DNA of 64,000 bases from Rostratula benghalensis (taxonomy: Eukaryota > Chordata > Aves > Charadriiformes > Rostratulidae), in assembly GCA_013399305.1 (NCBI GenBank), contig VXAI01000137.1, positions 976,696 to 1,040,695 of the forward strand. Direction: 5' to 3'. The notes under the pieces were generated by a model. It searched no databases, had not been told where the DNA came from, and saw only the letters and a program-made list of their open reading frames with translations. Below, piece by piece: positions 1 to 13,921 of this stretch; position 1 is the first letter of the stretch, and every line of letters begins with the position of its first letter. Both the position numbers and the translations under genes were made by a program.

Positions 1-2654
1 AAATAAGGGCAAAACCTGCAAACCCAACGGTCAGGAATGATTCAAGGGACACAGAGCCACCAGGGCTCTTCCTTGAGACTCTACAATGGCCAAGTTAACC
101 TGAACATCCCAGATGAGTGGTTTAGCTACGGTGGCTTTTCCTTGAGGTAGAGGGGAATTGAGAGATTTTTTTGAGGTCACTTCCATAACTGTATTCTCCA
201 ATTTTAATGATTATGATCAAATAAGAGAGAATTATTTGCAGAGGTGGCCCTGCATTTTGCATTTGCACTATCACAGCTAGAGCATAGAAGTTTGCTGGGA
301 CAGGGAAGCAACACGGGCCCAGATCTGTGTGTCCCCATCTATCGGAGTCACTTAAATACTCTTCTTTCCCTGTCTACCCTGTCAATATATATCAATATCA
401 ATTTCCTAACTCACACTTGTAAGCCCTGTGTTCAGGGTTATAGCTCCAACCACCTGGGCTAACAGCTAACACCATTCCGATTTCTAATTCCATAGAAAAA
501 TGGGCAGTAGCTCTGATTTAAAAAAAAAAAAAAAAGGCAAAAAGGAGGGGAAAAAAAAAAAGTCCTTGGGGACTTCTAAAGAATTCAAGTCATAAGGACG
601 AAAAATTTGTTCTTACTCTCCGGATCATGGGTTTCTGCTATGTTCAGTGAAAATCAGACATTTTTGTCTCATTGCAGATTTCCTATAAAGCACGATGTCA
701 CAGACCTTGTTCCTAATTGCAGACAGGCTGGACACAGTGCCAAAGGATAGAGCCGCTAGAGATACCAGTATATGTCTCATAACAAGCTCATTAGCTCTAA
801 CACCAGACCCCGTGTCCCTCCAAAACTGTCCCAGGGCCCCTCTTCAGGATTTATGCCGAGCATGCTTAAGCACCAAGTCTCTTGGAAGACCTGTAGAGAG
901 GAAGTCAATATGCTTCATAACACACGAGCGAAGGGTCATCCTTTGCAATTAATAGCAAGTGAGTTAAATAAATAAAGGAGAGATCGTTCACCTTCTCCGG
1001 GTGGGTGAGTAGGGTGCCTTACTTGCCCTTCTGCAAGAATTTGGCACGTGGAGCACTATCAGCACATTTTGAAGGCAGTGGGATCTGTGTACAACCAGGG
1101 CTAAAGCAAAATTTAGGGTGGAAGCCGGGTCGGAGGAAAGCTCTTCTTTCCCAAGCACAGCAAAATAACTCATTAAGGGACTAACTTTGCTGGCAGCCTA
1201 GGGACTTTGAGCTTCACCCCTGTCCTGTGCCACAATTTGTGTAGTTTGGGCACATTCAGACTTTCTGCTGCGACACCTCCCATGGAATCACATACCTCTG
1301 ACATCATGTCTGCACCAACAGGGCATTTCAGGTTTCTCCCCTTAAGCATTTGACTTGTTTGTATAGAAAAGGGATCTCCAGGGAGTGGTCCAAGTGCTGC
1401 TTTGAACTCCTCTGTCTACATACACAAGGAGAACCAGGCTAGGCGGTGATCTAGACCACCCTCTTAAAATTAAATTCCTACTTCTTTTCCAGGTAAATCC
1501 ACTTTAGGCATCCAAGTACACGGTCTGAATAGTTTTGCTCTCTGCAGCTCGGGGACACTACCACTTCCATACCTGTCAGCAGAGCTGGGAGGATAAATCC
1601 ATTATTGATTTGAACTGGTGGGCAGCCAAATCCTACGGCGGGAGAGTGCCTGAGTGGCACATTAAGTAGCATCCACAGCACCCAGCAAAGATGACCGTGG
1701 TCTTGTCTGGAGCACCAAGACTTCGCTTCCCATTCATAAACAGCCAAGATTTTTTAAGGAACTGGTATTCCTTCAGGAGAAGACTGAGAGAAGACACCTT
1801 AAAAGGGCTTAATTTCTAAGGATGCTCACTGCACACTTGCTGAAGTGCCAGCATTTCTGATGCAGTAAAAGGTCAGTGTCCAAAGCCACATCTCGGTTTC
1901 CACAATCACTGTTTTTCACAATAGACAGTAGGTTTGTGAGAGAGTGAAATCACTCTCCTTAGAAGGGCTCATTGGTGACCAGAGCTGTGAACTGTTCTTT
2001 ACAGGTAAATCATCCCCACCATGTGCATGCATCCCTTAAAAGAGCATTACAGACTTATACTGGAAGATTTCAAGTTAAGTGGGTTGTTTATTTTTCCCTT
2101 TCCCTTTTTGCTTCTCACCGACTCCTCTGTCGTATGTAAGTGTTAAACCACGGCATCTTTCAGAGACGGGTTTGTTTATCTTAAAGAGAGTCAATTCATC
2201 TTTCTTAAAGCAAAATAAAAAAATAAAAAAAGAAAGAAAAGATGCTTCAGCTTTGTTAAATTTCAAAAATAAAATCACTTCATAAAAGTTGCTCAAAGAT
2301 GGCACATTTCGCTGGGAGATATTTAAAACGCAGGCAGGGGTTTTTTAACAGTTCCCGAGAAACACTCCTGAGGGCCGTGAGGTTAAAACACAGCCATCAT
2401 AACCTTTATTGCTTCATTTTTGTGAAGCCATTAACCACAGGAGGACCACAGATGTGCCACAGCTCCAGCAGCTGGAGTGAAATCCAATACCCACATCAGA
2501 ACCTAATTTACGATCAACCTGTTGGGAGGGGGCAGGGAGGCCGAAGGACGGCATTCCTGCGTTCCACACGGCGGGGAAATCAGAGATGCACCAGGGGCTC
2601 AGAAAAGTCACACGTTGAAAAAGAATGGGGCCAAAGCCCTTGCACAAACTCACA
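1..2654. other. Unique intronic sequence
   Basis: Apart from A runs near 520-560 and an AT-rich, A-run-laden patch at 2200-2285, I see no element or exon here. Confidence 0.6.
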
Positions 2655-3346
2655 AGAGCATGTGAGTGATGGGGAAAGCGACCTGGGGGTCCTGGTGGGC
2701 AGCAGGATGACCATGAGCCAGCTCTGTGCCCTGGTGGCCAAGGCCAATGGCATCCTGGGGTGTATTAGAAGTGCTGTGGTCAGTAGGTCCAGAGAGGTTC
2801 TCCTCCCCCTCTACTCTGACCTGGTGAGACCTCATCTGGAATATTGTGTCCAGTTCTGGGCCCCTCAGTTCCAGAGGGACAGGGAACTGCTGGAGAGAGT
2901 CCAGCGTAGAGCCACAAAGATGCTAAAGGGAGTGGAGCATCTGCCGTATGAGGAAAGGCTGAGGAAGCTGGGTCTCTTGAGCTTGGAGGAGACTGAAGGG
3001 TGACCTCATGAATGTTTATAAATATGGAAAGGGTGAGTGTCAGGAGGATGGAGCCAGGCTCTTCTCAGTGACATCCAATGATAGGACAAGGGGCAATGGG
3101 TGCAAGCTGGAACATAAGAGGTTCCACTGAAATATGAGGAAAAACTTCTTCACAGTGAGGGTGACGGAGCACTGGCAGAGGCTGCCCAGAGAAGTTGTGG
3201 AGTCTCCTTCTCTGGAGATATTCAAGACCCGTCTGAATGCGTTCCTGTGTGACCTGCTCTGGGTGTCCCTGCTCCAGCAGGGGGATTGGACTGGATGAGC
3301 TTTCAAGGTCCCTTCCAATCCCTGATAGTTTGTGATTCTGTGAAAC
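2655..3346 (+). mobile_element. CR1 LINE, 5'-truncated, with reverse transcriptase C-terminus
   Basis: Translation in one frame up to 3003 gives the end of the CR1 ORF2 product, with [17 protein letters not shown] and [12 protein letters not shown] visible. A frameshift near 3000 then moves the remaining coding (GDLMNVYK..., [21 protein letters not shown]) to another frame. The element ends with ttccaatccctgatagtttgtg and gattctgtg. It belongs to the same subfamily as the copies at 12.4 and 56.6 kb, sharing the phrase for '[10 protein letters not shown]' and a GACCTGCTCTGGGTGT block. It is dead by truncation and frameshift. Confidence 0.93.
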
Positions 3347-3582
3347 AGAAGGAGCCAGCAGTGAAGGCTTCCAAGTGGCAATCCTGCATCTAAAAAGCAG
3401 CTGAACCCCGACAACATCCAGCTTTGAACTAACACCTTGGCTGCCCAGGAAGCCTCCAGACAATATCAAAGTGCCACCGTGTTCACTGCAGGACGTGCTC
3501 ATTGCGAGTGACAATCCATTCCCTGAAGAACCCATGGGCCATGCAGAGAAGAGCGTAGGAGCCATGTATGGGAGGAAAAGCA

Positions 3583-3690
3583 TTTTGCCCGAGGTCACGC
3601 TGCAATCAGCAAGAGCCAGGAATAGATCAAGGGTTCCTGCTCTGCCATTATGTCATACCAGGTTTTTTCTAACTACTCTTCATGCCCTTG
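3583..3690 (+). repeat. MIR/CORE-SINE-like tail remnant
   Basis: The stretch ttttgcccgaggtcacgctg, then caatcagcaagagccaggaa, tagatcaagggttcctgctc resembles the amniote MIR 3' half (TTGCCCAAGGTCACACAGC, GAGCCAGGAATAGAACCCAGG, TCCTG). Confidence 0.6.
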
Positions 3691-4417
3691 TGTTCTCTGT
3701 ATGGCCCCCAATTTGATCCAACCTTTCCCCTCAACCACCTGCTCCACTTCTTTCAGGTCTTTCTAGGGAACTTGCTCCCTTCCACACTTTCCCCTTTCAG
3801 TATCTGCCTCCTGAGTTCCCTGTGCCCTTCTGATTGCAAGTTCCTGGATATAAGGACCTGTCACAACTGGAATCACAAACCTAAGTACTTTTGAAAGTAT
3901 CTTGGTGGCATCTTTGCATGCCTAAATACTTCCTCTCTTATTTAATCCATCACATCCTACTAACCTGAGTCTCCAACTCGCATGGAAGTTATGCTGGGCA
4001 TTCCAAAACACGCTGTTGAATTGTGCCCCATCTCCCAGGGCATCACACGGTGCTGGTGGATGGCAATGTGATGCCCCTGCCCACGTGCAGCAGCAGAATT
4101 TACTCAGAAAACATCAGAGCCAGCTCCAGGATCACTGCGACTGTCAGACGTGTGATCCCAACGAGAGACCAGCCTGCTCATCCACTCGTAACTCTCTGAA
4201 TTTGCTGGCAGTGCCCCCGGTCACTGCAGATGCCATAAATTCTACAGGCTCCCTTTCCCTTTTAAATGGACCTCAAGTTTTTTTGTGGGTTTTTTTGGGT
4301 TGTTTTTTTTTTCAGCTTTTAGCAGTTTAGGGAGCATTTGTAACAATATCACAAAGAATCACGTAGGGTTGCACAAGTGCTGGGTCTGTTAGCAGCCCCT
4401 TTTGTCTCCTAAACCAT

Positions 4418-4997
4418 ATGAAGCATGGCCAGCAGATCAAGGGGAGGGGATTCTGCCCATCTTTTCTGCTCTTGTGAAACCCCACCTGGAGTCCTGCTTC
4501 CAACTCTGGGGTCTCCAGCATAGGAAGGACATGGACATGTTGGAAGGGGTCCAGAGGAGGCCATGGAGATGATTCAAGGGCTGGAGAACCTCTGCTGTGA
4601 GGATAGGCTGAGAGTTGGGGGTGTTCAACCCGGAGGAGAAGGCACAGGGGAGACCTTAGTGCAACCTTCCAGTATGTAAAGGGGCCTTCAGGGTAGTTGG
4701 GACAGATTTTTTGCAGGGCCTGTTTCAACAGGACAATGGGTAATGGCTTTAAACTAAAAGAGGGAAGATTCAGACTAGATATATGAAAGAAATTTTTTAC
4801 AAGGGTGGTGAAACATTGGCAAAGGTTTCCCAGAGAGGTGGTAGATGTCCCATCCCTGGAAACATTCAAAGCCAGGCTGGATGGGGCTCTGAGCAACCTG
4901 ATCTAGTTGAAGATGTCTCTGCTTATTGGAGGGCATAAGGAGTAGATGACCTTGAAAGGTCCCTTCCAACCCAGAGTGTTCTATAGTTCTGTGTTGC
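4418..4997 (+). mobile_element. CR1 LINE fragment, about 580 bp
   Basis: The sequence runs from the catggccagcag motif of the ORF2 end through aggaaggacatggacatgttgga and the 3' UTR to ggtcccttccaacccagagtgttctatagttctgtg. The segment ctagttgaagatgtctctgcttattgg places it with the copy at 24 kb rather than with the longer copies. Several stops and indels interrupt the coding part. Confidence 0.9.
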
Positions 4998-6014
4998 AGC
5001 CCAGGGTCTCCACTCTCAAGCCAACTTCCATATATTCTTTGCAACCTTTAAGTGGCTGCCCCACTGCCTGGCCAGGAAAGAGCTTCTTCATGGAAGAGGT
5101 TGGGTAAGTCACCTGCATTAGAATGAAGAAAATACAGGACAGTGCACCAAGGACCAAAAGAAATGCTCCCATCTGAGCACGTTAATCAAATCCTAGCAGG
5201 AAAATCATGCATAAGATAACCCTGAACTCAGCTTTTCTATTATCATAATGTTGGAGCACCTCACAAATACTAATTGTTCACAAGACAAATCAGGGAAGCA
5301 CCATTACTGTCACTTAGAGACAGGGAACAGAGACAGAAGGGGTGTTTACAGCTGAACATGTTGCCCTCAGTTCCCTTTATTGCTAATGGTGAAAAAGAGA
5401 CATTTTTAGGACACAATTAATCTGTCCTAAAATAGGGAATGTCAGTCTCCTGCAGGATGAGATGTCTCCTAAAAGGTCTGATTTCTCTCGTTGGACTGGA
5501 AAGGGAGTTGACAATATCTCCTGTGGAGGGAGACATCTACATTTAATGAGATGAATTCCCACCTTCCAAAAGGTCTATAAAAGTCAGTATCAGAGCAGAA
5601 AACTGAACTCACATTTCTTATGTTTCAGTCTGATGCTCAGATCAAACTGTTAATGGACATCCAAGATGAATAAGGCCAAAGGGCCAGCCAGCAGTAACAA
5701 AACCGTAGAGATTTGAAGGAAGCTACCTATAAGTAAGAAGTGAATGAGATGGAAGAGGGAATTTCAACCCTAAAGGGCAAGGTCAAAGGACAGTGAAGCA
5801 AGATCACCATTGGAAGAACAGAACCAGATGGCAAAACAGTGGAAGAAACAAGGTCAAACGCTGTCCACAATATGCAGCAGCCATGAGGAAGATCCAGGAG
5901 CAACACACATTGACTCTCCCAGAGAAGATATACAGAGTAAACCTTCCTGATACCCCATCCTCAGTCCAGTGTTTAAGGAGGAACTCAGACTTTTCCCAAA
6001 TACCCTCTTCCCAC

Positions 6015-6135
6015 TCCCCTTTTCCTTCTTTTACAGCAGGAGAAATAGGGAGATGGAAAAGATGAGCCTAAGATCACCCAGAGAACTGGTGGCACACAGG
6101 GAATGTAACTGAGAGCTCTTAAACTCCACCACAGG
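6015..6135 (+). repeat. MIR/CORE-SINE-like remnant
   Basis: The order ttttacagcaggagaaatag, gcctaagatcacccagagaa, ctggtggcacacagggaatg and taactgagagctcttaaact parallels TTTTACAGATGAGGAAAC, AAGGTCACACAG, GGCAGAGCAGGGA and GAACCCAGA of MIR. Confidence 0.5.
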
Positions 6136-7719
6136 ACCACAGGACACCAGACTAAAAACTGAATTTTATGGGAATTTGAATCCAATTCCACATTCTGCAG
6201 CTCTAGCCAAAAAAAAATAAAATAAAAAAAATATAGAAATAGGTTTGTAAACCAGGTGAGAAGGCTGATCTGTGCACCTTGGAGGAAGGAAGCTGTGAGC
6301 ACGTACTTCCATAGGGAGGGTGAAAGCAACCAAGTAATAGCTAGGCACTCTGCAAGCAATTAAAGAGCAGTTAATGAAATCACCTGCTACCGACAGAATT
6401 GACAAAACATAGAAAATAAGTCACGTCAGAGTCTGCCAGAGCATCCCTGGCACGGACCAGGGGCCTGATGGCTGGTGTATATTTAGTGCCAGTGATATCA
6501 TCTTTCCTAGCAGGGCTCGCCTTCTGCAGCGAGGAGAAGGGCAGCACTTCCATGACAATGTCAGTGTGAGCTTTAAAGAGGAAAGCAGCTGAGATTTCCT
6601 TAAGAGGGAAAAAAGCAGCACGGTGGTAGCCTGGGCTACATCACAAAGCAGGAGACAGGCAGGGGCTGCAGAGCACGATAAAGATGAAAACCCAAAAGGG
6701 AAAAAAATACCCTGTAATATCCATACTGGTACCATAAGCACTGGCAGATGATAGTGTAATGAGTTGGTGGTTATTCAGGTCCTGTTGACCATTGCCCCAT
6801 CATAACCTCAGACTGCTTGGGGCTTTGCAGGACGGGTAGAGCTCAGATCCACGCCCTAGCAAGTTCCCCTCAAGACAAAGGCTTTTTAGCACAGTAGCAC
6901 ATACAATACCTCAGTGAACAGTCTTGCATCTGCACCTTCACACATTATGCTGACAATTTTTTTACAGGTAGAGCATTGGAATATTAACTGCAAGAGGTCT
7001 TTTAATCTCTTGGCTTCCATCTCTGTTTCACAGCAGCACCACCAGTCTCCTAAAAAAGTCACATTCCCCTAAAAATGAGAAACTGGGTGAAAAATCATGA
7101 ATTAACACTCAATGCTAAGCTTTAGTTTTGCTGTTATTGTTACTACCAATTAGTGTTGGAGTATGTGTGTGACTCGGGGCATTTAGGTGTTACATTTGCC
7201 TTCGTTTCCCCAGCCCAAGCAGCCCTCTTCCCTCAAAATATCCAAGTCACGGGGCCAAAGCCATATTACATCTCTAAATTAATAGATGTAATACACCAGG
7301 GCAGCCCCACACTCCTCACCACCCTATTTATTTTTTTTTTCTTTTCACACTATATTATGATAATTTATTTCACTACTGGAGGTCCCAGGTGAGTTCAATC
7401 CTTCAGCTTCCAAGCAGACAAAAATGCTAACCCGGCAGAAGAAGTTTAACAGAGAGCCTAAAATGCAGCAGTCTCGTAAGATCTTGCACCTCTCCATCTA
7501 TTGCATGCTGAGATAGACATGCAAGGAAAACAGAGAGATACAAGTTTAGAAACATTTTTCTTTTTCTCCATGAATAACAAATGAGCTAAAAAATCAGAAT
7601 TTAGTGGGATTTGGGGAATTCATTTACATCATCACTAGGGGGAGAAGGGGTTTGAAAGCATCACAAGATTTTGACTTTTCTATCTCATGGTAGAAAAACC
7701 TGTAAGAAGACAGCTAATT

Positions 7720-7737
7720 AAAAAAAAAAAAAAAAAA
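7720..7737 (+). repeat. Poly(A), 18 nt
   Basis: A pure A run. A T run of about 15 lies 140 bp to the right (7877-7891), so the two could pair in a transcript. Confidence 0.93.
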
Positions 7738-8453
7738 GGGAATACAGGGAGGTCAAACAGCCATAAATGGTTGTTTCATAGACCATAAGAGTTTCAAAGC
7801 TTTGGAGGTTGGTTTGTTGTCTTGAAATAGAGGACGGCGAAGTTTTGTTTTGGCAGAGGTCTGGGTTGTGGGTTCTTTTTTTTTTTTTTTACACATTCTT
7901 TGTGGAAAATTTTCTCCATTCTGTAAGAAAACGACCAAACGAGTTCTTCTCAGAGACAGACAAACATTCCAACCTGAGAGGGTGCCAAGGTCCTATCGCT
8001 TCACCAACGCAGAGAAGCTGTCTGAAGGGCAGGAGAAATCCATTAGCATGCACGCCATGTCCTCAACACTCAGGTTAGCTCTATCACCAATACGTTCCCT
8101 TAGACCCCAAGGAGATAAATCACTTGCTTATGGAATCCAAAAGAAACCCACAGAAACTCGTCAGCAGTGGGGGAAAGATCAAAGGGCCTGGTAGGGTGCA
8201 AAACCACATTCACCCCAGCAGATATCACAAGTCATAAAATTCCTCCACCCCTCCCCTCCTCGGTCCCGATAACCCAGCCTTAATCAACCATATGACAAAT
8301 GAGGCAAACACAGGGAGATTTGCACAGTGCTGGTCGCTGTGTTTAATTAGATTTCATCAGAACAGTTCTGAAAAATTAATATGAAGAGGTCTCTACCAGC
8401 CCCAGTGATAGCCTTTTCCCTGACACTGCTGCGATTTATTGCCAGCCTCAGCT

Positions 8454-8492
8454 AAAAAAAATAATAAAAATAATAATAATAATAAAAAAAAT
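8454..8492 (+). repeat. (AAT)n-rich microsatellite
   Basis: Imperfect AAT units flanked by short A runs span about 39 bp. Confidence 0.9.
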
Positions 8493-10458
8493 TACAAGAA
8501 GTCAAATAGAAAGATGACTCCAGACCACAGCCATGAGCATCCCAGCAGGGTGGGATACCAGCATGGTTGGCAGTCAAAACACTGGTTTGTATTTCCAGGA
8601 TGCCATAGACACAGGCATGCTGGGTTTCTTTGCCAATGTACCACACCAGCTAGAAAAACAACCAGCAGCAAAGCTTCCAAAACCCACCAAAGTCCCTGAG
8701 GAGCTCATGTTTTGTTATCCAAAGGGACCCAGCCCTGTGAATCAGCAGCAGAACACGTTCAGCGTGACAGAGTGTAACCAGAGCTGAAACCCACAGACGG
8801 CTGGCTCCCAACTTTCCTTTCTAGACTTTGCTTCCCTTGGCACCCCCAGGGTCCCAACCCATCTCCCACTGGAGCCTGCGAGTGCTTGACTTGTTTCCAA
8901 CACACATTTTGAGGCTCAATGCACCAAGGGGGACCCCAGTTTGGAGGTACTGGCACATACTTGATGCAACGCTGCTGATGTATGAGAATAACTCTCACCA
9001 GGAGTGATCTTCTACAGGACATGGCCCATGGAAGGCTTATCTCCATGAACACCCTCCTGCTGCCTCTGGTCAAGTACAGATGCCAATCCAGCTGGCACAT
9101 CTATTTGCTTTTTGGGATGTCTTGCATTGAATTACCACTCAACTCCACTGCTTTTAAATGCAGGGGATGAGTGATCATCCTTGAGGTCATAGCTGGTAGG
9201 ACACTGGCCAGTACGAAGAAAGCCCAGCAATGACAGAGTAAAGTTCATGAAAAAACCAAAAAAACGTTATTGACATTAACTTAATTGGACACTGTCAGGG
9301 TAAAGTCAAATCTACATGGTTAGCTGCTGCTATCACAGCTAGCAAGATGCTTTCTAGTCACCCTGGGCACAGCATCCCAGGGAGATTTTTCTGGAGCCAC
9401 AGCTTTGACTAACCATCCTGATCTTAGCCTTCAGTCTGCATTTCTACCCCTCACCCAGCAATGATACCTCTTCTAATTTAAGAAGGGGCCAAGGACCTGC
9501 AGCTCTTCCGTATGTTTTCCTCTAGGAAGAGGTGAAAGGCTACTGAGGGTTTGGAGAAAAAAAAAACCTAAAGTGTCAGACCAAGCAAGAACAGATCCCC
9601 GAATCCTGCATAGCAACACACGTCTTCACTCCCACAGACACCATATGGGTCGGGGTCTACAAAAACCAGCACAACTCTCTCATGCTTTCCCCCAAGCTTC
9701 ACACACATGAGTCTAACAACCAGCAATCCATCACAGCTTGACTGCTCTCAAGCCAGGCTGCCACCGAGATGAAATGAGAGAGGGATGATGAAGCAGAGCA
9801 AGCCAAAGTCGTTAAACCAAAAATGAAAGAAGCTCAAGGGGAAGGGACCAAGTTGGAGAGGAACAGGGAGTGAAATTTTATTCCTGCTTTCCTTCTCTTG
9901 GCTTCACAAACACCACTGCCAGCAGCATTCATAAGTGGTAGATGAGCAGATGATGTTAAAGCCCTCTAAAAGGGGGGCTGCAACCACCACACTGATGCTG
10001 AGGGGTTGTCGCGTACTGGGGGGTCTGGGTCTCTGTGGAGAGTTCTTCAGATCAGCTCAAGCCAGAAGCTCCTTATCCTAATGAAGGGGAGTACCTTCCT
10101 TTTTGCCTTTTTAATTAAGAGCTGGCTCATAAATCAAGCCTCTTGTTGCTACGCTTCAGATGTCAGTTGAGGGAAAGGCTTTTTTTTTGAATAACCAAGG
10201 TCCCCTCATGCAAGCTGCCGGTCCCTTCTCCAACTCCAGCAACACAGATAATTACGATAGTTTGGTTTGCTGTTATGAACCCACCCTGCCTTCACGACAC
10301 GAAGGAATTGGGCCTCTGATCACCACCAGAAATGCCCACCTATGGGTCACAAATTGAGCAAAGCTTCCCCCCAGCTCAATTATCAGTGGTGGGGAGGAGA
10401 ATTACAGATAAACTGAGCATCTTCATATCTTTACATGGGGTTTATCCACAACTTCTAT

Positions 10459-10722
10459 TCATAGAATCATAGAATGGTTAGAGTTGGAAAAGACCTTAAA
10501 GATCATCCAGTTCCAACCCCCTGCCATGAGCAGGGACACCTCCCACCAGACCAGGTTGCTCAAAGCCCCATCCAGCCTGGCCTTGAACACTTCCAGGGAT
10601 GGGGCATCCACAACTTCTCTGGGCAACCTGTTCCAGTGCCTCACCATCCTCACAGGAAAGAATTTCTTTCTGGTATCTATTCCAAATCTCCCCTCTTCCA
10701 ATTTAAAGCCATTACTAAAGCC
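10459..10722 (-). mobile_element. CR1 LINE 3' fragment, about 264 bp
   Basis: On the plus strand it opens with the reverse-complemented tail atagaatcatagaatggtta and continues through the motif for LPREVVDAPSLEVFKARLDG to the region coding RFGIDTRKKFF. The coding part is still open across these motifs (10459-10701, minus). It looks relatively young, with few changes in the tail. Confidence 0.92.
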
Positions 10723-12425
10723 GTTATTAAATTAGAGGGCTCCTGGAGGAGGGCTGGGGAAAAATATTTAAGGCAAATGGTTTTCACAGAGCAGTAGCCA
10801 GGGAACAAAGCCTGAAAGGCTCATGTTTAAACTTTTAGGCAATATGGGTGGGGTTTTGTATGCACACAGAAACGTAGATATGCACATTTTAAAACACAGC
10901 TCAAATTTCAGGAGAAAAGAAATATGGATCTTTGTTCAGGGCTATTCTGTCTTCAGCCACTCTGACCCTCCTGTGTTGTCTCTTTGCAACAGCAGTTGTT
11001 TCTAGCACCTGGGAGATGACCTGGCTGCAGCAAATAGTCCAGCTGAGACTCTCAACGAAGCCTTGGAGAAAGTTAATGAGCAAAGAGTGGGAACAAGAAG
11101 GTTTGATGCAACACGTACCCCGTAGGCACAGTGGGATCCTCTGAAGGGCTTCAGAGAGAGCAGAGAACTGAACCTGGACCTCATGGTTTACATCTTCACC
11201 AGCGCTCAGTTCCCAACCTCTGCACCCTTTCTTCTTCCTTCCCAGAGACAGGAGCTGTCAAATTGTGATGTCTACATCAAAGCTTATCTGCAGCTGAACC
11301 GGAGGGCTGGCCAAGGGGAGAAGGTGGAGGTGAGACAGGCTGCAGAGGTGATTTTGGGCACAGATAGGGCTGCAGGATGGTGAGGGGGATGGAGTGGAGG
11401 ATGGTGAAAGGAAGAGACGGATACACAGTGCCTTATCAGGGACTTGCTGTTCTTTCAACTGGCTCCCTGATAACATATGGAGCTTAATCAAATATGCAAA
11501 TGATGTCCTATCTAGAGACAAGGGAAAGAGAGAAATAAGCCCAGAGACCATGCATGAAAACAACCCGATAAAACGAGGCAGTGGATAGAAGGTTTCCTCT
11601 TTTTGATAAAATTATTTCAAAAGATTAAATTAAAGCAAAACTAATTAGGAGAACCGCACTTAAGCCGACTTCCCGTAAGAAGGGTCAGCCAGCAAGAGGC
11701 GTTCAAATCAAAGGCAGATGCAAGAGGCACTTCAAGGGCTCCCTGAAAAAGTCATTATCCCAGTCAAAAGGGAAGGGGATAGAGATGAGGAAGGAATGAC
11801 AAGAACCATTTTGGCTGGGCATCCATCCGGGCATTAGATGGAGCATATGTATAGAGTTAAAAAGCCTCTCTTTGTCACCCTGGAGAGCAGAAATAGCAGG
11901 TGAAGGCTCAAGCTGACCACCTAAAATCCCAACCAGAGCACTTCTCGGAGAACAGAGAGGCAAAGACCAGCAGGATCACAAAGACAAGGAAGCACAAGGA
12001 CATATCTGTTTTTCCTTGTAATCCCAGCCCTGCCTGGTTGCCATCAACAGCACAGCCACATCACGTACTTGCAGCCTGAATACTCCACACCTTGCACAGA
12101 GCAACTGACTTCATCCAGAAGATCCCTTGCCATGACAAGGCAAGTGACAGCCAGCATCACAGCAAACTGTCCCCCGGGAGGCTGCAGGACCCATGGGTTT
12201 CAGCATGCAGGTAAGCAGGAGGACATTGTTATCTGTCCCTTTGTGGCTGCTGTTGTCACTAACATGCCCCTGCCTGCACAGCATGCATCCTCGTCCCACT
12301 GGGGGAAAATCCAGCTCAGCCACTTTGCAGCTGGAAACCTGTCAGATTCAAGCCACAGCTTCTGAAAGGAAGGGTTTGAAAAGATGATGGTAAAACCTGC
12401 AGCCCTCCCTGCTGCCACAGATCCA

Positions 12426-12779
<354 letters not shown>

Positions 12780-13194
12780 CTATTTCTCCTGGAACTGGAA
12801 ATGAAGACGCATGGTACAGCACCACCAATACAATGGCAGCACCCAGTGAGCACCTCTGGACTCTGAAGGACAGATTGTATCTGGAGGGTTTAGGCAGTTG
12901 TTTGCAAACCTCATGCCTCTGACCAGAGTCTGAGACACTGTTAAACCAGAATCTCCCCCTGTACACCCCTCCCACCCCAAAAAAAAACCTAACCAAACAA
13001 CCAGAGCATCACTCCAGGAATGTATGCCAGGCACCCAGGAAAAAGCACAGCTCAGCCAAGCCCTGCAGACCAGCACGGAGACTGCTGAGTGGTCAGAAAA
13101 TAGAGAGGGGTACTTGAGGGAGACACGGAAAATTAATCACTCTCTGCCAAAAAGAAGGCTCTAGCTCTTGCTGGGAGCAGCAACCTTCCTAGCA

Positions 13195-13817
13195 NNNNNN
13201 NNNNNNNNNNNNNNNNNNNNNNNNNNNNNNNNNNNNNNNNNNNNNNNNNNNNNNNNNNNNNNNNNNNNNNNNNNNNNNNNNNNNNNNNNNNNNNNNNNNN
13301 NNNNNNNNNNNNNNNNNNNNNNNNNNNNNNNNNNNNNNNNNNNNNNNNNNNNNNNNNNNNNNNNNNNNNNNNNNNNNNNNNNNNNNNNNNNNNNNNNNNN
13401 NNNNNNNNNNNNNNNNNNNNNNNNNNNNNNNNNNNNNNNNNNNNNNNNNNNNNNNNNNNNNNNNNNNNNNNNNNNNNNNNNNNNNNNNNNNNNNNNNNNN
13501 NNNNNNNNNNNNNNNNNNNNNNNNNNNNNNNNNNNNNNNNNNNNNNNNNNNNNNNNNNNNNNNNNNNNNNNNNNNNNNNNNNNNNNNNNNNNNNNNNNNN
13601 NNNNNNNNNNNNNNNNNNNNNNNNNNNNNNNNNNNNNNNNNNNNNNNNNNNNNNNNNNNNNNNNNNNNNNNNNNNNNNNNNNNNNNNNNNNNNNNNNNNN
13701 NNNNNNNNNNNNNNNNNNNNNNNNNNNNNNNNNNNNNNNNNNNNNNNNNNNNNNNNNNNNNNNNNNNNNNNNNNNNNNNNNNNNNNNNNNNNNNNNNNNN
13801 NNNNNNNNNNNNNNNNN
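13195..13817. other. Assembly gap (623 N)
   Basis: The left flank is ordinary sequence ending cttcctagca. The right flank resumes in a run of nine A. The missing sequence cannot be inferred. It lies within the intron after exon 3. Confidence 0.98.
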
Positions 13818-13921
13818 AAAAAAAAAGGCAACCCCATTGTCATTGTCAACCCCATTGCTCCATCCTGTCTTTGTGCCTCTGGATGGCAGCCCTGCTGTTC
13901 AACCAGGTCCCATCAACCAAC

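Larger units (their letters stand above)
6136..10458. other. Unique intronic sequence
   Basis: The interval holds homopolymers and the AAT microsatellite. Stretches near 7015-7040 and 7165-7215 faintly resemble a reversed MIR but are too weak to call. Confidence 0.5.

Noticed and set aside
1270..1310. Minus-strand reading MMSE followed by gtatgt, resembling the end of plexin exon 4 (IMSER)
   Set aside because: The codons before it (KCPVGAD) do not match the expected plexin residues.
2299..3003. 234-codon plus-strand open frame as a possible gene
   Set aside because: Its second half is the C-terminus of the CR1 reverse transcriptase and it ends at a frameshift. The first half is unrelated sequence that happens to be open.
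4327..4896. 189-codon minus-strand open frame
   Set aside because: It is the antisense strand of a plus-oriented CR1 fragment.
11490..11505. Octamer-like ATGCAAAT site as an enhancer
   Set aside because: A single eight-base match is expected by chance in a window of this size.
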